Shown here: in pieces, positions 18,274 through 28,471 of the stretch
Layout: every line of letters begins with the position of its first letter
How positions within the stretch are numbered: position 1 is the first letter of the stretch
Made by a program: the position numbers and the translations under genes
Source: Trichomonas tenax
Lineage: Eukaryota; Parabasalia; Trichomonadida; Trichomonadidae
Assembly: GCA_023091735.1 (NCBI GenBank)
Contig: JALKBU010000342.1
Span: forward strand, 1-47,124
Length of the DNA stretch: 47,124 nt
Reading direction: 5' to 3'
Notes under the pieces: model-generated
Database searches by the model: none
Seen by the model: only the letters and a program-made list of their open reading frames with translations
Told to the model about the DNA's origin: nothing

Positions 18274-18769
18274 CTCGACTTTACATGACAGATTTTTGCT
18301 TCAAATGACATTTTTTTCAAATCATATTTGCAAACCTCATAGATCGTATTCACAGATGCTAAAACAGCGATATAACATATTTTTTCATCTGATTTTTGAC
18401 TATTGTTCAAGATTCATTCAATCACACAGAAAAACAATAGTTTCTCTGTATATCTGAATAGCATGGAACACAGATTGATGATTACCATAACTCTTATTGC
18501 GGATAGCAGCCTTAATTAATAAAATGTTTTATCGACAGACAAAACCCCACATTCTTGAAGCGGAAAATTTGAGCAGGGTGTAGCAGTTGGGATGGGTGTT
18601 TACATACTAAGGGAACTCATCCCTAGATTCCCAATTTAAATGCTTTGCAACCCACGATTATTTTCAATTCAATTATTTAATGAGAAAAAAGATAAATGCA
18701 AAAATCATCGATTTTTTTAATGCTGGCAGTTGGGCGTCACAAAATATGTGAAAATCGAGTGAAAAATTA
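18274..18769. other. Intergenic region with a GC-richer island
   Basis: Divergent promoter region for uS11 and the SP-RING gene. Bases about 18541-18660 are GC-richer and can fold: TTGGGA near 18587-18592 pairs with TCCCAA near 18629-18634, and GGGATG with CATCCC inside. A structured RNA is possible but no known family is recognised. Confidence 0.4.
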
Positions 18770-19714
18770 ATGAAATTTTTTAACAATTGCAAGAAAATCC
18801 TAAAAGTGACATTGTCAATGTCTGTTCCTTTAAGGGAACATTCAAATGAACAATCCTTGAGCTACTCTGATGATGCGGGAACAACAAAGTCTGGAGCGTC
18901 ATCGTTGCCGCGAACAAACAGACGAAATGGAGCAAGAGTTGCAAGAATTGTTCAAACAGGTTATCAATTAAATCAACGAATTTCAGATTTAATCCTCTCA
19001 GGACCAACTACAGCACAAACACCAAATTCGTATCCATCAATGGAACCCGCACCTGACATATCTTCATTTTTTACAAAATCACAAGTACCATGTAGAGGCC
19101 AGGTGATTAACGGACATATATGCTTCCGCCTAATACCGAAGATTCCGCGATTGCTTTGTGCATTCAACTTCACACATAGCGAAGGACATAACGTTGTTTT
19201 AGTTTTCACTCCGCCAGAAGTGACTGTTCCCTATGTGTTGAACGGAACACCTTCTATATATCAAGGGAAAGAGGTTGATATTACACAAATACTCGTTAAC
19301 GGGCAAAATGAAATTTTAGTCAATACACAATCAGTCACCATAGAAACGATGATTTCCATAGAGTGGAGAGATTTAGAGACACCGGAATCAATTGTAAATA
19401 GAATCGTAAACGAAGTCCCTCATATGGAACTTCCGCCATTCAATTGTTATATCAGCGAAATTTGTCCTATTTCCCAGAAAATTATAGTCTATCCAGGCCG
19501 CGGTATAGTTTGTACTCACTGTCAATGCTTCGATTTGCTTGCATTTATTAAGCAAGCTCAATCTACAAATAACTGGAACTGTCCAATTTGCGGACAATTG
19601 CTGCGTAGAGAGATACTTAGATATGACCCAAGCTACTTGAAGAATTGCGGAAATATGCTTATCGGTGTCGATGATTTCATGGTTGATGACGGAGGTGCAG
19701 CAGCGTTCTTTTAA
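18770..19714 (+). CDS. SP-RING (MIZ) SUMO E3 ligase, PIAS/Siz type
   Basis: The 314-residue protein has a Ser/Thr/Arg-rich N-terminus, a PINIT-like beta domain (about 105-200) and a complete SP-RING: Cys232, Cys248, His250, Cys253, Cys271 and Cys274 in the family's pattern ICPIS, CxHxQCFD and WNCPIC. PIAS/Siz proteins move SUMO from Ubc9 to substrates, mostly in the nucleus. It is short compared with yeast Siz1 or human PIAS and lacks a SAP domain. An alternative start at 18818 (MSVPLREHS) would remove 16 basic hydrophobic residues and may be the real one. A short acidic C-terminal stretch (GVDDFMVDDGG) could act as a SUMO-interacting segment; this is inference. Confidence 0.85.
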   Translation: MKFFNNCKKILKVTLSMSVPLREHSNEQSLSYSDDAGTTKSGASSLPRTNRRNGARVARIVQTGYQLNQRISDLILSGPTTAQTPNSYPSMEPAPDISSFFTKSQVPCRGQVINGHICFRLIPKIPRLLCAFNFTHSEGHNVVLVFTPPEVTVPYVLNGTPSIYQGKEVDITQILVNGQNEILVNTQSVTIETMISIEWRDLETPESIVNRIVNEVPHMELPPFNCYISEICPISQKIIVYPGRGIVCTHCQCFDLLAFIKQAQSTNNWNCPICGQLLRREILRYDPSYLKNCGNMLIGVDDFMVDDGGAAAFF

Positions 19715-20251
19715 TGTTGCTCTCTTATTGGTTTCATATTATTGTTTATATTATTTTTTCATTGTAGTTTTATTTCGTTAATTATGTCATAAAAATTGTT
19801 ATTTTTGTTTTGCGGGTGCAAAATGGGAATTATTTGTTTCATATTGATCAATATTTGGATTTCATTTTGAAACATTCCAATTCAAGTTCCAGATCGGCGT
19901 TAGCATAGGTATTGCTGCAAAATATTAATCATCGGCCAGGAAGTTAATTTTTGAATACATAAAATAACAACCTCGTGGTCTCCTTTTCCTTCTTTTTAGA
20001 ACAGGGCGTCCATGGCAATCATTTAAAGCTTTATTATTGTTCAAATAAAATCGTATCTAGAAACAACTTCTGAAAATTACATTGCAAATAGCTGGTGAAA
20101 ATTCATGTAGAATGCCAAGAAATCCGATGTTGAATAGAAAATTAAATCAAAAGTCATTTAATTTATGTGAAACGTTATCACCAAATACAGAGCTGTAATA
20201 ATAAAACGAGTAAAAAATAGAAATTTAAAAAAGGGAAAAAATAAAATAAAT
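19715..20251. other. Gene-free stretch between converging genes
   Basis: AT-rich, without coding frame, tRNA or clear repeat. Confidence 0.5.
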
Positions 20252-20866
20252 CTAGCAACATCCTTTCTTCTGCTTAGCTGGAACAAGGTGGTTCTTCTCC
20301 TTAACAGGCTCGTTAGCCTGGAAAACTGTAGAATAGCACTGAGCAGCTGTTTCGAAAAGGGCATGAACGCCATTTCCTGTTTTCGCAGAGGTAATTAGGA
20401 ACTGTTTAGCATTATGCTTTTGGACAAGATCGCTACCGATGTTATTTAATTTAGTAGTTTCTTCGTTGCTGATTGTATCTCCCTTTGTTGCAACAATAAA
20501 TATAATGCATTCTGGGACTTCTGCTCTAACTCTTGCAATCCAGTTTTCAACATTTGTGATACCACTCTCGTAATTGTCATTAGGTGTGGGCTCGAAGCAG
20601 ACGAACGCAACTTGAGATTCTCTGTAAAACATCTGGGAAATTGTCTGGAATCTTTCCTGGCCTGCAGTATCCCATATCTGGAGCTCTACTTTCTTTTTGT
20701 TTTCTACTTCGATGATTGCGTTGCAAGATGCCGGAGCAACGGTTGGTAAGGCTTGGTTTTCGAATGGATTGTCGAAGAAAGAACTTACTAAGCTTGTCTT
20801 ACCGACACCGCTCGATCCGACAAGGATAACTTTAATTGTGTAATCTGCGTCGCTCTCTATTTCCAT
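20252..20866 (-). CDS. Divergent Rab-family GTPase
   Basis: From the ATG at 20866 the protein has 204 residues: P-loop GSSGVGKT (17-24), WDTAGQE (65-71), and TSAK (159-162). Two features are unusual. The base-recognition motif NKxD reads TKGD (127-130), losing the Asn, and switch I has ALPTVAPASC in place of the usual TIG-type motif. The C-terminus is GCC for prenylation. It is a lineage-specific Rab, of which trichomonads have very many; the compartment cannot be told. Sixty-six open codons upstream are excluded because a reverse-strand TCATTTAAA initiator (20879-20871) lies just before the ATG. Confidence 0.85.
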   Translation of the reverse strand: MEIESDADYTIKVILVGSSGVGKTSLVSSFFDNPFENQALPTVAPASCNAIIEVENKKKVELQIWDTAGQERFQTISQMFYRESQVAFVCFEPTPNDNYESGITNVENWIARVRAEVPECIIFIVATKGDTISNEETTKLNNIGSDLVQKHNAKQFLITSAKTGNGVHALFETAAQCYSTVFQANEPVKEKNHLVPAKQKKGCC

Positions 20867-21384
20867 GTTATTTAAATGAATCGCTTTTTTATCGTCGTGG
20901 CTCAAAGTGATTTTTATTTTTCGATTTAATTTATTGCGTTGGCTCTGATATGATATTAAGAATTCATATTTATTATTCACAAGTGATTTGACGATCTGGA
21001 AATTTAATTCATGAATTTTATCAAATTTGGATACTTTGCATGACAGAGAAACTAATGTCAACAAAATTTTACGTCAAAAAATAATCAAAATTTAAATTCG
21101 AAATTAACGATAGAAATAATACATACAACAGATATAATAATCAAATCCAAAGGATTTCGCCAAAACTTGATAAGATTATGCAGGCTTACACAGGGATCTG
21201 GCAAATTGGAAATTGGAAACAGGCTCTATGAACAGTGTGTGTGAATGTGGAGTTATAAAAATTATTTATGATTTCTCTACCGTTAATAAATTTTTAGAGA
21301 AATTTCTTGCGTGAAAAAGTTTGCTCATAAATCGAAAATCAAAAACTAGAATTAAATAACATCCTTCCTGCATATTTTTGAGAG
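20867..21384. other. Region between the divergent Rab and the tRNA gene
   Basis: It holds the reverse-strand initiator TCATTTAAA at 20879-20871, and TAACGATA at 21105-21112, identical to the Myb recognition element known from the T. vaginalis ap65-1 promoter but far from any start. A GC-richer patch lies at about 21178-21245 with no assigned function. Confidence 0.45.
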
Positions 21385-21458
21385 GTTCTCGTGGTGCAGC
21401 CGGTTAGCACATTTGTCTTATAAGCAGATGGTCGCGGGTTCGAGCCCCGCCGAGAACA
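21385..21458 (+). tRNA. tRNA-Ile (anticodon UAU), no intron
   Basis: A full cloverleaf can be drawn. Acceptor GTTCTCG pairs with CGAGAAC at 21451-21457. The D arm has GTGC and GCAC. The anticodon arm has loop CTTATAA with anticodon TAT, reading AUA. The T arm is GCGGG-TTCGAGC-CCCGC, and the discriminator is A. Internal A and B boxes (TGGTGCAGCCGG, GGTTCGAGCCC) are present. Six T residues at 21460-21465 form a Pol III terminator. There is no intron, whereas tRNA-Ile(UAU) often has one in other eukaryotes. Confidence 0.93.
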
Positions 21459-21459
21459 C

Positions 21460-21465
21460 TTTTTT
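21460..21465 (+). terminator. Pol III T-tract terminator of the tRNA gene
   Basis: Six T residues begin two bases after the discriminator of tRNA-Ile. Confidence 0.8.
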
Positions 21466-21610
21466 CCTCATAAAAGACTTTTCTATTGTTTTTATAAATC
21501 CAGAAATATAACAATAAGAAGAAATAAAATCTCAATTATGTTGCAAATAACGTGTTTTATAAAAATCTATTCTATGAGGTCTATCAAAAAAATCCGATTT
21601 TTAAGAATTT

Positions 21611-24600
21611 ATGTCGAATAAGGGCGGGGGACGCCAAGGAATATTAGCTGACGTTCCTAAGAGCACCCCAAAAAGCTCAAAAAAGTCGAAGGCTCAAATG
21701 CACTTTGCAAATGCTGCGTTACCGCCACTTCCAAAAATTGAATATCCTAAAACTTCAGGGTGTTTGTCTCCTGTCTCAAGACCATTAAAACCACCGGAGG
21801 ATTTACTTCCTAATTATAATCCTGACAATTCTTTTTCACAAATCGAACGAGTCACACAGCATATCGAAAAAATTGTTAATAATTACGAAGAAAAACTCGA
21901 AGATGATGCACAAAAGATGCGAGCAGAGTTTGATATGCAGTTCGCCAGTTACAGTTTACAACCAACTGATATTGTTAAACAATCTCAAAAAATTGTTGAC
22001 GAATTAATATCGAAAAACAAGGAACTCAAGGAGACACAGAACTCTCTGATGGATGGCATTTCTCACTGGCTGAAGCGAGAAGAGCAAACACTTCAAACAG
22101 CCACACAACCAATCGATGTTCCCATTATTGATGATGACGTCATGTCAAAAATGGATTCAAACAGCAAGAATGAGGTTGCTCTGAAGGCTGTATCAATCCA
22201 CTCCGATATTGTTTCAAAATCAATTATGCAAATTCGTCATCTTGAACAAAAAATCATGGAGCAAGCACAAACAATCAAAGATCTTAAAGATGAAAATACA
22301 AAACGCGTAGTTTCAGTTCAAAGACGAATTGACAATAAATTAGATGAAGCAACAAAGAAAGAGCTTGAAGAGGCAAAGAAAACTATTGCTCGCCTTGAAG
22401 CTACCAATAAAGAGCAACAAAATAGAATTGAGCAGTTGATTGTTGACTCAATCAAAGTTAATTCGAGTAGAAGTAACACAAGTTCAACTTTGGCTGCTAA
22501 CTATGAAAACTCCGAGAAAGATGTATTAATTGAGCAACTTCAAAAACAAATTTCAGACTTGAAAGAAGAGAATAACAATATCAAAACTACAATTAGATTA
22601 AGACAGAACGAAAAGGAGTTTTTGCAGTCCAGAATCACAAGCCTTGAAGAACAAATCAAAACAGACAGAAAGAAATTTGATTTGCAATTTAGAGAATTAA
22701 TCAATGCAAAAGATGATAAATCAGGCAAAGCAGGTAAAGACAACGCTTCCCTTAAGATGATTCAAACACTCAGGAACGAAATCTCTGACTTACAAGAAAA
22801 GATGAACAAGCAAAAACAAGAAGATCAGCAAACACTCGAACTTGAAATTCAGAAACTTCGAAATGAATTCGAGGAAAGAGAACTCACATTCAAGCAAAAG
22901 ATGGCACTCAAGTATGCTAATAGTAACAACAGAGCAGAACTTGAAGACTTCAAGAACAACGAGTTACAACTTCGCGAGAATTTGAAGCGTGATCATGAGA
23001 TTGAAATAGAGAAAATCAAAGCAGAGCATCAATCAGAGATCAATTCATTGATCGATGAATATGCTGAAAAGATGGAAGTTCTCAAGACAAAGCTTCAAGA
23101 AGCAGAGATATCTAACGTTGACACTGATACAGCTGCAAAAATCGAAAAGATCACAACGGATTACGAGAAAAGAGCAATTCAGCTCGAGTCGGATTTCAAC
23201 CAAAGAATTCAAGCTCAAAGACAAGAGTTTGTTAGATTCAAGGCTAAAATCGATAAAGACATCGAAGAAAAGGATTTGCTGATACAGCAGCTCAGCGAGC
23301 AAGTGAAGAATTCGAACAACGAGACTGACATGCACAAACTTGCAAGAGAAAAGACCGAAATAGAGCTCAGCATTTATAAGCAGATGGAGACAGACAAGAG
23401 CGAGTTAATCATTCCAGAAACGAATGAGCTCCCGAAGGTTGACATTGTTGGTCTCGCGGGAGAAATCAGAGGAAGGGTCGAATCAGAGTTCTTGAAACAA
23501 AGAATGGCATTCGAGTCTGCAATGAAGAATAGAATGGCGATCCAAAGGAACGAAGCTAATGCAGAGTTTGAGAAGAAAATGAACGAGATGAAAGAAGAGT
23601 ATGAAGGCAAGATGTACAGCTTGGAGAACGACTATAAGGATCAAATATCACAGCTTGAAGGCGTTATTGAAGGAATGAAGATTGCTGATAGAACAAACAA
23701 TCTTCAAGCTCAAACAGAAGAACTCGATGCCAGAATTAGAGCCTTGGAGATGGAAAAGGAGCAGCTTATTCAACAGAACAGAGCATTATCAAGTGCGGCA
23801 ATAGATGATGTAACTAAAGCACAACTTGATCAGCTTCTTATCGAAACAGAAGAAAAGCAGAAGGAAATCGACAATCTTCAAAAGCGTCTCAAAGAATTGA
23901 AGGACAAGCAACGCTATGTTTCATCGCCAGAAACGCGCAGACCAGTGATCCTGACACGAAGATCCATGGAGCATATGTTCATTGACAATAGCAAGGACAT
24001 TATAAAGGGTGATATGTCAAGTAAGCTTGAAATTTGTGTTTCTATTCCACCAGCGAAGAAGATCGATCCAACAACTCTTCCTGTTACACTGATTAACCAG
24101 TTCTGCAACAATGATCCGCCAATGCTTCATGATGCAGAAACTATCACAAACAACAATCATTACCAGCAGCTTAGAATTTGCTTGGATAGATCCGAAGGTT
24201 ATGTTTTCGTCGAAGTTCCTGAGATCGAAGGAAAAAGTGAACAGGAGATTGCTCGTGACAATGTTCCACTTTCTACACGTTCTAATTTAACAACATCTAC
24301 TGCAAGTATCCAAACTGATGCTGATGGAACACAAACGCCTCCAAGCAATGCTCCAAGAAATCTCGTTGTCGTTGCAAATAATAGAAAGAAACAAGGACTC
24401 AAGATCAGCATTAATGAAGACAGAGGTACGATCGTTATTGAAAAGCCAGAGATTATTACAGAGGTTATCATGGAATCGGATGGCGAGAATGCAAACCACA
24501 GACCGAGGAGAAGCAGCATCTTGGCTGTCTCTGAGGATGGCGAAAGCCTTGATATAGATATCGACAATAATGAGGAAGATTCCAAGATTGTCAAATCCAC

Positions 24601-27600
24601 TCCATCTAAATTATCTCTTGAACTTAAGGTCCATGTTATGGATGAGGAACCAAAGAAGCCAGAAAATCCAATGGAGGCTGCACTCCAAAGCAGCAATAGA
24701 TTGGCAAAGATGAAGATCTCAGAATCGTCTGCAAGCATTGATATCAACACAAGCAAGGCAGAGCTCTCTAAAACAAGCAGTCGTTCGGTAAGCATTGCTG
24801 CTCAGGATTCACAAAGCAAGTTGATACTCGCATCACATGTCGATACAGACGTCCCACCATCATTGCGGAAGGTTCCTGAAAGACAGGCGAAGACTCCTGA
24901 ACTCGAAAGCTCTGGCAATATACAGTTCAATTCCTTGATGCTTAGACCACTCCAATCTTCAGTCCAAGCATTCGATATCGAAAGGAAACCACATAAGCCG
25001 GTTATCAAAAGAAAGATGAAGAGGGTTTACGCAGTTCAAGTTTCGGTTGAAGCAACTAAAGAAATTACTGTCGAAAAAGTTGCAACAGATGAAGGCCACT
25101 TCACGAAGGTATTCTCCAACACATATCAACACTTCAACAATTACTCCGTTGATCCAAAGCGAAAGACAGCAGTTTCTTGCCAAGTTGACATCATTGAAAC
25201 GCCGAAGCATAAGATTCTCAAATTCATCCCTCCAATGGAAGTGTTCTCATTGATGATGGATATCATTTCTCCGGAAGAGCCGCCGGAAGTTTTCCCTGCT
25301 GTTTCTCATTACACACCGCCAAAGACGGAAGTTCTCAGCTTAGTAACTGCTGCTGGTGATGTGATAGAATTCCCACCAAGACCAATGCTCTCAATGGCGA
25401 CTGATGAATCTGTCATCGATGTTGGTTCAAACATTGTCATCAAGGAGGCCACGGCTATTGGAAAGAACCTTGAGCTCGTCATGTCAGAGATACAAAACCT
25501 TCACGAAGAGCCGGACACAGAAAAGAAGGAGCAAATGATGAACAAACTCGGTCTGCAACTCGATGTCGAGAAGGACAACTTGATTTCACAACTCAAGGAA
25601 AGAGTTACTGAACTTGAGCAATTGCACAAACAAAAGGTTTCACTTTCAACAATGCAAACAAACGATTTAGAAATTGAAGCAGTCAAAACTCCTGAAGACA
25701 AAGCAAAAAAGGTTGATGTTGAAACCGCTTCAGTCTCTTCATCCAAGAAACTTGAGATGTCTACAACGCTCAGCATTGCAGAGAGCGAACCAGAAAAGAA
25801 GTCGCAAACTCTCGAAATCAATCCGGTCATTGAGATCTCAAGGAATGAAATCACTCCATCTCTTAGTGAAGACATTCAGTGGACATATGACAAGAACTTG
25901 AAGCCACTCAATCTTGACATTGGACAAACAGAGTCAATATTCATCTCAGCAGAGCCTGCAAAGCCAGCAAAGAAGGTTGTTTCAATGATGCGCAATCCAG
26001 CTGATGAATTAGCACTCAGAAAACAGGCAGAAGAGATTGATAAGCTCAAGAAGAAGATCAAAGAGCTCGAAAATGCTAAGACACCGCAGCAAATGTCTGA
26101 AGCGGTTTCAGGCATCAACGATGCACTCCAAACAGTCCAAGAAGAAGGAGGCAATACTGATGTCATACAACTCACTGGAACACAGCCAAAGGCAAAGAAG
26201 TCCAACCTCACCACATCTTCGGATGTTTTTTTAGTTCTCAATGATGCAAAGATGCTGTCACAAGACACATTTGACGCCTACGAACAGAGCAAGAACAACA
26301 GCCTTGAAGCTGCCAAGAACCTCAACGATACCATCGAAGACTTCTCTCAGAAGATCGGTCCAGGCGGAGCAACGCCATCTGAGCAGGCGAAGCTTGTCAA
26401 GAAAGTCAAGGACATCGCTGCAGTTATCGGTAAGACACCAGAGGCACCGCCAAAGAACGAAATCGCAAATCTCTATGCAAAGGCACTCGAAGAAATCTCA
26501 AGACAAAACGATATCATTGACAAATTACGTCGTGAGATTGTCAACTTGAAGCAATTCTCTTCCGCAAGTTCAGCATTCGTCAAAGTTCAGCAGGTCGAGA
26601 AAGAGCTTAACTCGCTTCTCGAGAATCGCATTGGAGAAAACAACTTGTTCACAAATTACCAGGACGCTGCAGCATACATCAGATCAATGGCTGATCAGAT
26701 TAAGAGCGACGGATCTGTTGCATCTGCTGGCGCTGCACCAGAAGTTGACCAACTGAAGAAGCTTATGAACGGAGGACAGCCTCAGTGGTTCACAATCAAG
26801 GATACGATCGGTAAGATTCGCGACAAGATGAGCAAAGATATACAGAAGAGCTTGAATGAGGAATTAATCCAGGATCTCGCTGAAAAGCTCGATGAGCTCA
26901 CTAAAGCAAACGACGAACTTCGTAAGGAGAGAATACAGATGGACAGAGACAGAATGATTGAAAGAGAGAAGAGTAGAATCGAGTATCAGAAGCTCTCAGA
27001 GCTTTACAAGAATGCACAAGAATACAACAGACTTCTTCAGAAGATTCAACCGAAGGCTATTCAACCGGAGACAGAGACAACCGAGCAAGAGAAAGAAATT
27101 GCCTCACAGCTTGAAGAAAGTCAAATCAGAGAGCGTCAGCATTTGGAGGAACTTCAGCGCAAGATTGAACAGAACTCTAAGCTCGAGCAGGAGAACTTGA
27201 GACTCGAAGGCGTCATCAAACAGCAAGAAGAGACATTCAACAAGTTATTCCAGCAATCAGCAGATAACCAAGCTGACAAGATGATGGCTGGAATCAGATC
27301 GGAAGAGCTCATCAAAGAGGATGAAATCCTCAGGAAGAAGATTTTAGTCCTTGAAGGTATTCGTGATGACCTCAACAAACAAGTTGCAGACTTCACATCT
27401 AAACTCGGAGATTCTCAAAAAATTATTAACTCCCTCCGTGCGGAAATCATCAAGCTTCAGGACCAACTCGTCAACCAAGACGTCACTTCTCAGAAGAAGA
27501 TCATCGAGGAAATCAAACTCGAGCCGAAGTCTGAGGCTGCAAGAATTGTCAAACTCTACCAGTCGAAGATGGACAACATGCAGCAGATTCTTGAAAACAG

Positions 27601-28471
27601 AGGCCGTGAGCTCATCCAACTTGGATTCAAGCGTGCTCAAGATCAGAAGGAAATCTTGTTGATGAAGGCTGAAATCAATCGTTTGAAGCGTGAACTTAAG
27701 TTCCAATCGATGCGTTACAACACATCTAAAGAAGATGCTGAATTCGTCAGAAAGTCTGTTGCTACAAGAGATGAAGTTATCCGTGAGCAGAAGCGCGAAA
27801 TTGCAAGACTCCGCAGCGTCATTGAGAGATTCGTCGCAATGAAGCAGATTCAGGCGCTTTCTTCGAAGGAATCCGAATCTCTTATCAACGATATCATTTC
27901 TTCTCGTGGAAGAATCAAATATGCATCAATCATTTCCAAGCGCAGATTTGAGCGCGCAAATGGAATGACTACAGCAAGATTCGACTCTCTTCTCCAGAGA
28001 GACAAACAGCACCAGATGCAGGTCGAACAGAAGCGTCGTGAGTTCCTTGAGAGACAGGAAAAGCAGAACATGCGTATTCTTCAGGATGTCGCTCTCCTCG
28101 CTAGAGAGAACGAGCTCACGATTCCTGAGACTGTCGTCATGCAGATGATGCCGAAGCCGAAGCCATCATCAAAGGTTAATGCCACACAAGCGAAGAAGGA
28201 ATATATCCAAATTTCAACGAAAGAAGTTGATGCAGCCCTCAAACTTGATGTTCCTAAATCTCGCTCTGAACTTGATGAAAGATTCCAGAAGGAGCCTTCG
28301 TACGCCGATAGACTTCGTGCTATTGGAGAAAATCAAGACAAATATCCTCCAGAAGTCATCCGATCGATGCTTGCCGCTGCACGACATGGAAAAGTCGTCG
28401 TTCCAGCAAACACATTCAACAAAGAGAAAGTATTCCCAATTATTACGGGAAAGCAGCTTTCAACGAAATAA
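21611..28471 (+). CDS. Giant coiled-coil cytoskeletal protein, 2286 aa
   Basis: One uninterrupted frame of 6.9 kb. The N-terminus is basic and Pro/Ser-rich (about 1-80). Coiled coil runs through about 80-770 (repeats of LEEQIKTDRKKF type), then a less helical middle (about 780-1270) with Pro-rich and Ser-rich stretches and beta-like segments (LEICVSIPPAKKIDP). Further coiled coils cover about 1300-1340, 1470-1500 and 1610-2120. The C-terminal 170 residues are basic and globular-looking (FPIITGKQLSTK at the end). It has no motor, kinase or membrane segment. Such proteins build the trichomonad costa, axostyle or basal-body fibres, and this is a strong candidate for one of them, though which is inference. 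TCAAAAAAA at 21584 precedes the ATG by about 25 bases. Confidence 0.8.
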   Translation: MSNKGGGRQGILADVPKSTPKSSKKSKAQMHFANAALPPLPKIEYPKTSGCLSPVSRPLKPPEDLLPNYNPDNSFSQIERVTQHIEKIVNNYEEKLEDDAQKMRAEFDMQFASYSLQPTDIVKQSQKIVDELISKNKELKETQNSLMDGISHWLKREEQTLQTATQPIDVPIIDDDVMSKMDSNSKNEVALKAVSIHSDIVSKSIMQIRHLEQKIMEQAQTIKDLKDENTKRVVSVQRRIDNKLDEATKKELEEAKKTIARLEATNKEQQNRIEQLIVDSIKVNSSRSNTSSTLAANYENSEKDVLIEQLQKQISDLKEENNNIKTTIRLRQNEKEFLQSRITSLEEQIKTDRKKFDLQFRELINAKDDKSGKAGKDNASLKMIQTLRNEISDLQEKMNKQKQEDQQTLELEIQKLRNEFEERELTFKQKMALKYANSNNRAELEDFKNNELQLRENLKRDHEIEIEKIKAEHQSEINSLIDEYAEKMEVLKTKLQEAEISNVDTDTAAKIEKITTDYEKRAIQLESDFNQRIQAQRQEFVRFKAKIDKDIEEKDLLIQQLSEQVKNSNNETDMHKLAREKTEIELSIYKQMETDKSELIIPETNELPKVDIVGLAGEIRGRVESEFLKQRMAFESAMKNRMAIQRNEANAEFEKKMNEMKEEYEGKMYSLENDYKDQISQLEGVIEGMKIADRTNNLQAQTEELDARIRALEMEKEQLIQQNRALSSAAIDDVTKAQLDQLLIETEEKQKEIDNLQKRLKELKDKQRYVSSPETRRPVILTRRSMEHMFIDNSKDIIKGDMSSKLEICVSIPPAKKIDPTTLPVTLINQFCNNDPPMLHDAETITNNNHYQQLRICLDRSEGYVFVEVPEIEGKSEQEIARDNVPLSTRSNLTTSTASIQTDADGTQTPPSNAPRNLVVVANNRKKQGLKISINEDRGTIVIEKPEIITEVIMESDGENANHRPRRSSILAVSEDGESLDIDIDNNEEDSKIVKSTPSKLSLELKVHVMDEEPKKPENPMEAALQSSNRLAKMKISESSASIDINTSKAELSKTSSRSVSIAAQDSQSKLILASHVDTDVPPSLRKVPERQAKTPELESSGNIQFNSLMLRPLQSSVQAFDIERKPHKPVIKRKMKRVYAVQVSVEATKEITVEKVATDEGHFTKVFSNTYQHFNNYSVDPKRKTAVSCQVDIIETPKHKILKFIPPMEVFSLMMDIISPEEPPEVFPAVSHYTPPKTEVLSLVTAAGDVIEFPPRPMLSMATDESVIDVGSNIVIKEATAIGKNLELVMSEIQNLHEEPDTEKKEQMMNKLGLQLDVEKDNLISQLKERVTELEQLHKQKVSLSTMQTNDLEIEAVKTPEDKAKKVDVETASVSSSKKLEMSTTLSIAESEPEKKSQTLEINPVIEISRNEITPSLSEDIQWTYDKNLKPLNLDIGQTESIFISAEPAKPAKKVVSMMRNPADELALRKQAEEIDKLKKKIKELENAKTPQQMSEAVSGINDALQTVQEEGGNTDVIQLTGTQPKAKKSNLTTSSDVFLVLNDAKMLSQDTFDAYEQSKNNSLEAAKNLNDTIEDFSQKIGPGGATPSEQAKLVKKVKDIAAVIGKTPEAPPKNEIANLYAKALEEISRQNDIIDKLRREIVNLKQFSSASSAFVKVQQVEKELNSLLENRIGENNLFTNYQDAAAYIRSMADQIKSDGSVASAGAAPEVDQLKKLMNGGQPQWFTIKDTIGKIRDKMSKDIQKSLNEELIQDLAEKLDELTKANDELRKERIQMDRDRMIEREKSRIEYQKLSELYKNAQEYNRLLQKIQPKAIQPETETTEQEKEIASQLEESQIRERQHLEELQRKIEQNSKLEQENLRLEGVIKQQEETFNKLFQQSADNQADKMMAGIRSEELIKEDEILRKKILVLEGIRDDLNKQVADFTSKLGDSQKIINSLRAEIIKLQDQLVNQDVTSQKKIIEEIKLEPKSEAARIVKLYQSKMDNMQQILENRGRELIQLGFKRAQDQKEILLMKAEINRLKRELKFQSMRYNTSKEDAEFVRKSVATRDEVIREQKREIARLRSVIERFVAMKQIQALSSKESESLINDIISSRGRIKYASIISKRRFERANGMTTARFDSLLQRDKQHQMQVEQKRREFLERQEKQNMRILQDVALLARENELTIPETVVMQMMPKPKPSSKVNATQAKKEYIQISTKEVDAALKLDVPKSRSELDERFQKEPSYADRLRAIGENQDKYPPEVIRSMLAAARHGKVVVPANTFNKEKVFPIITGKQLSTK

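Noticed and set aside
24199..24795. 198-codon reverse-strand frame inside the giant coiled-coil gene
   Set aside because: Antisense shadow of a long coding frame; leucine/serine-rich composition mirrors the codons opposite.
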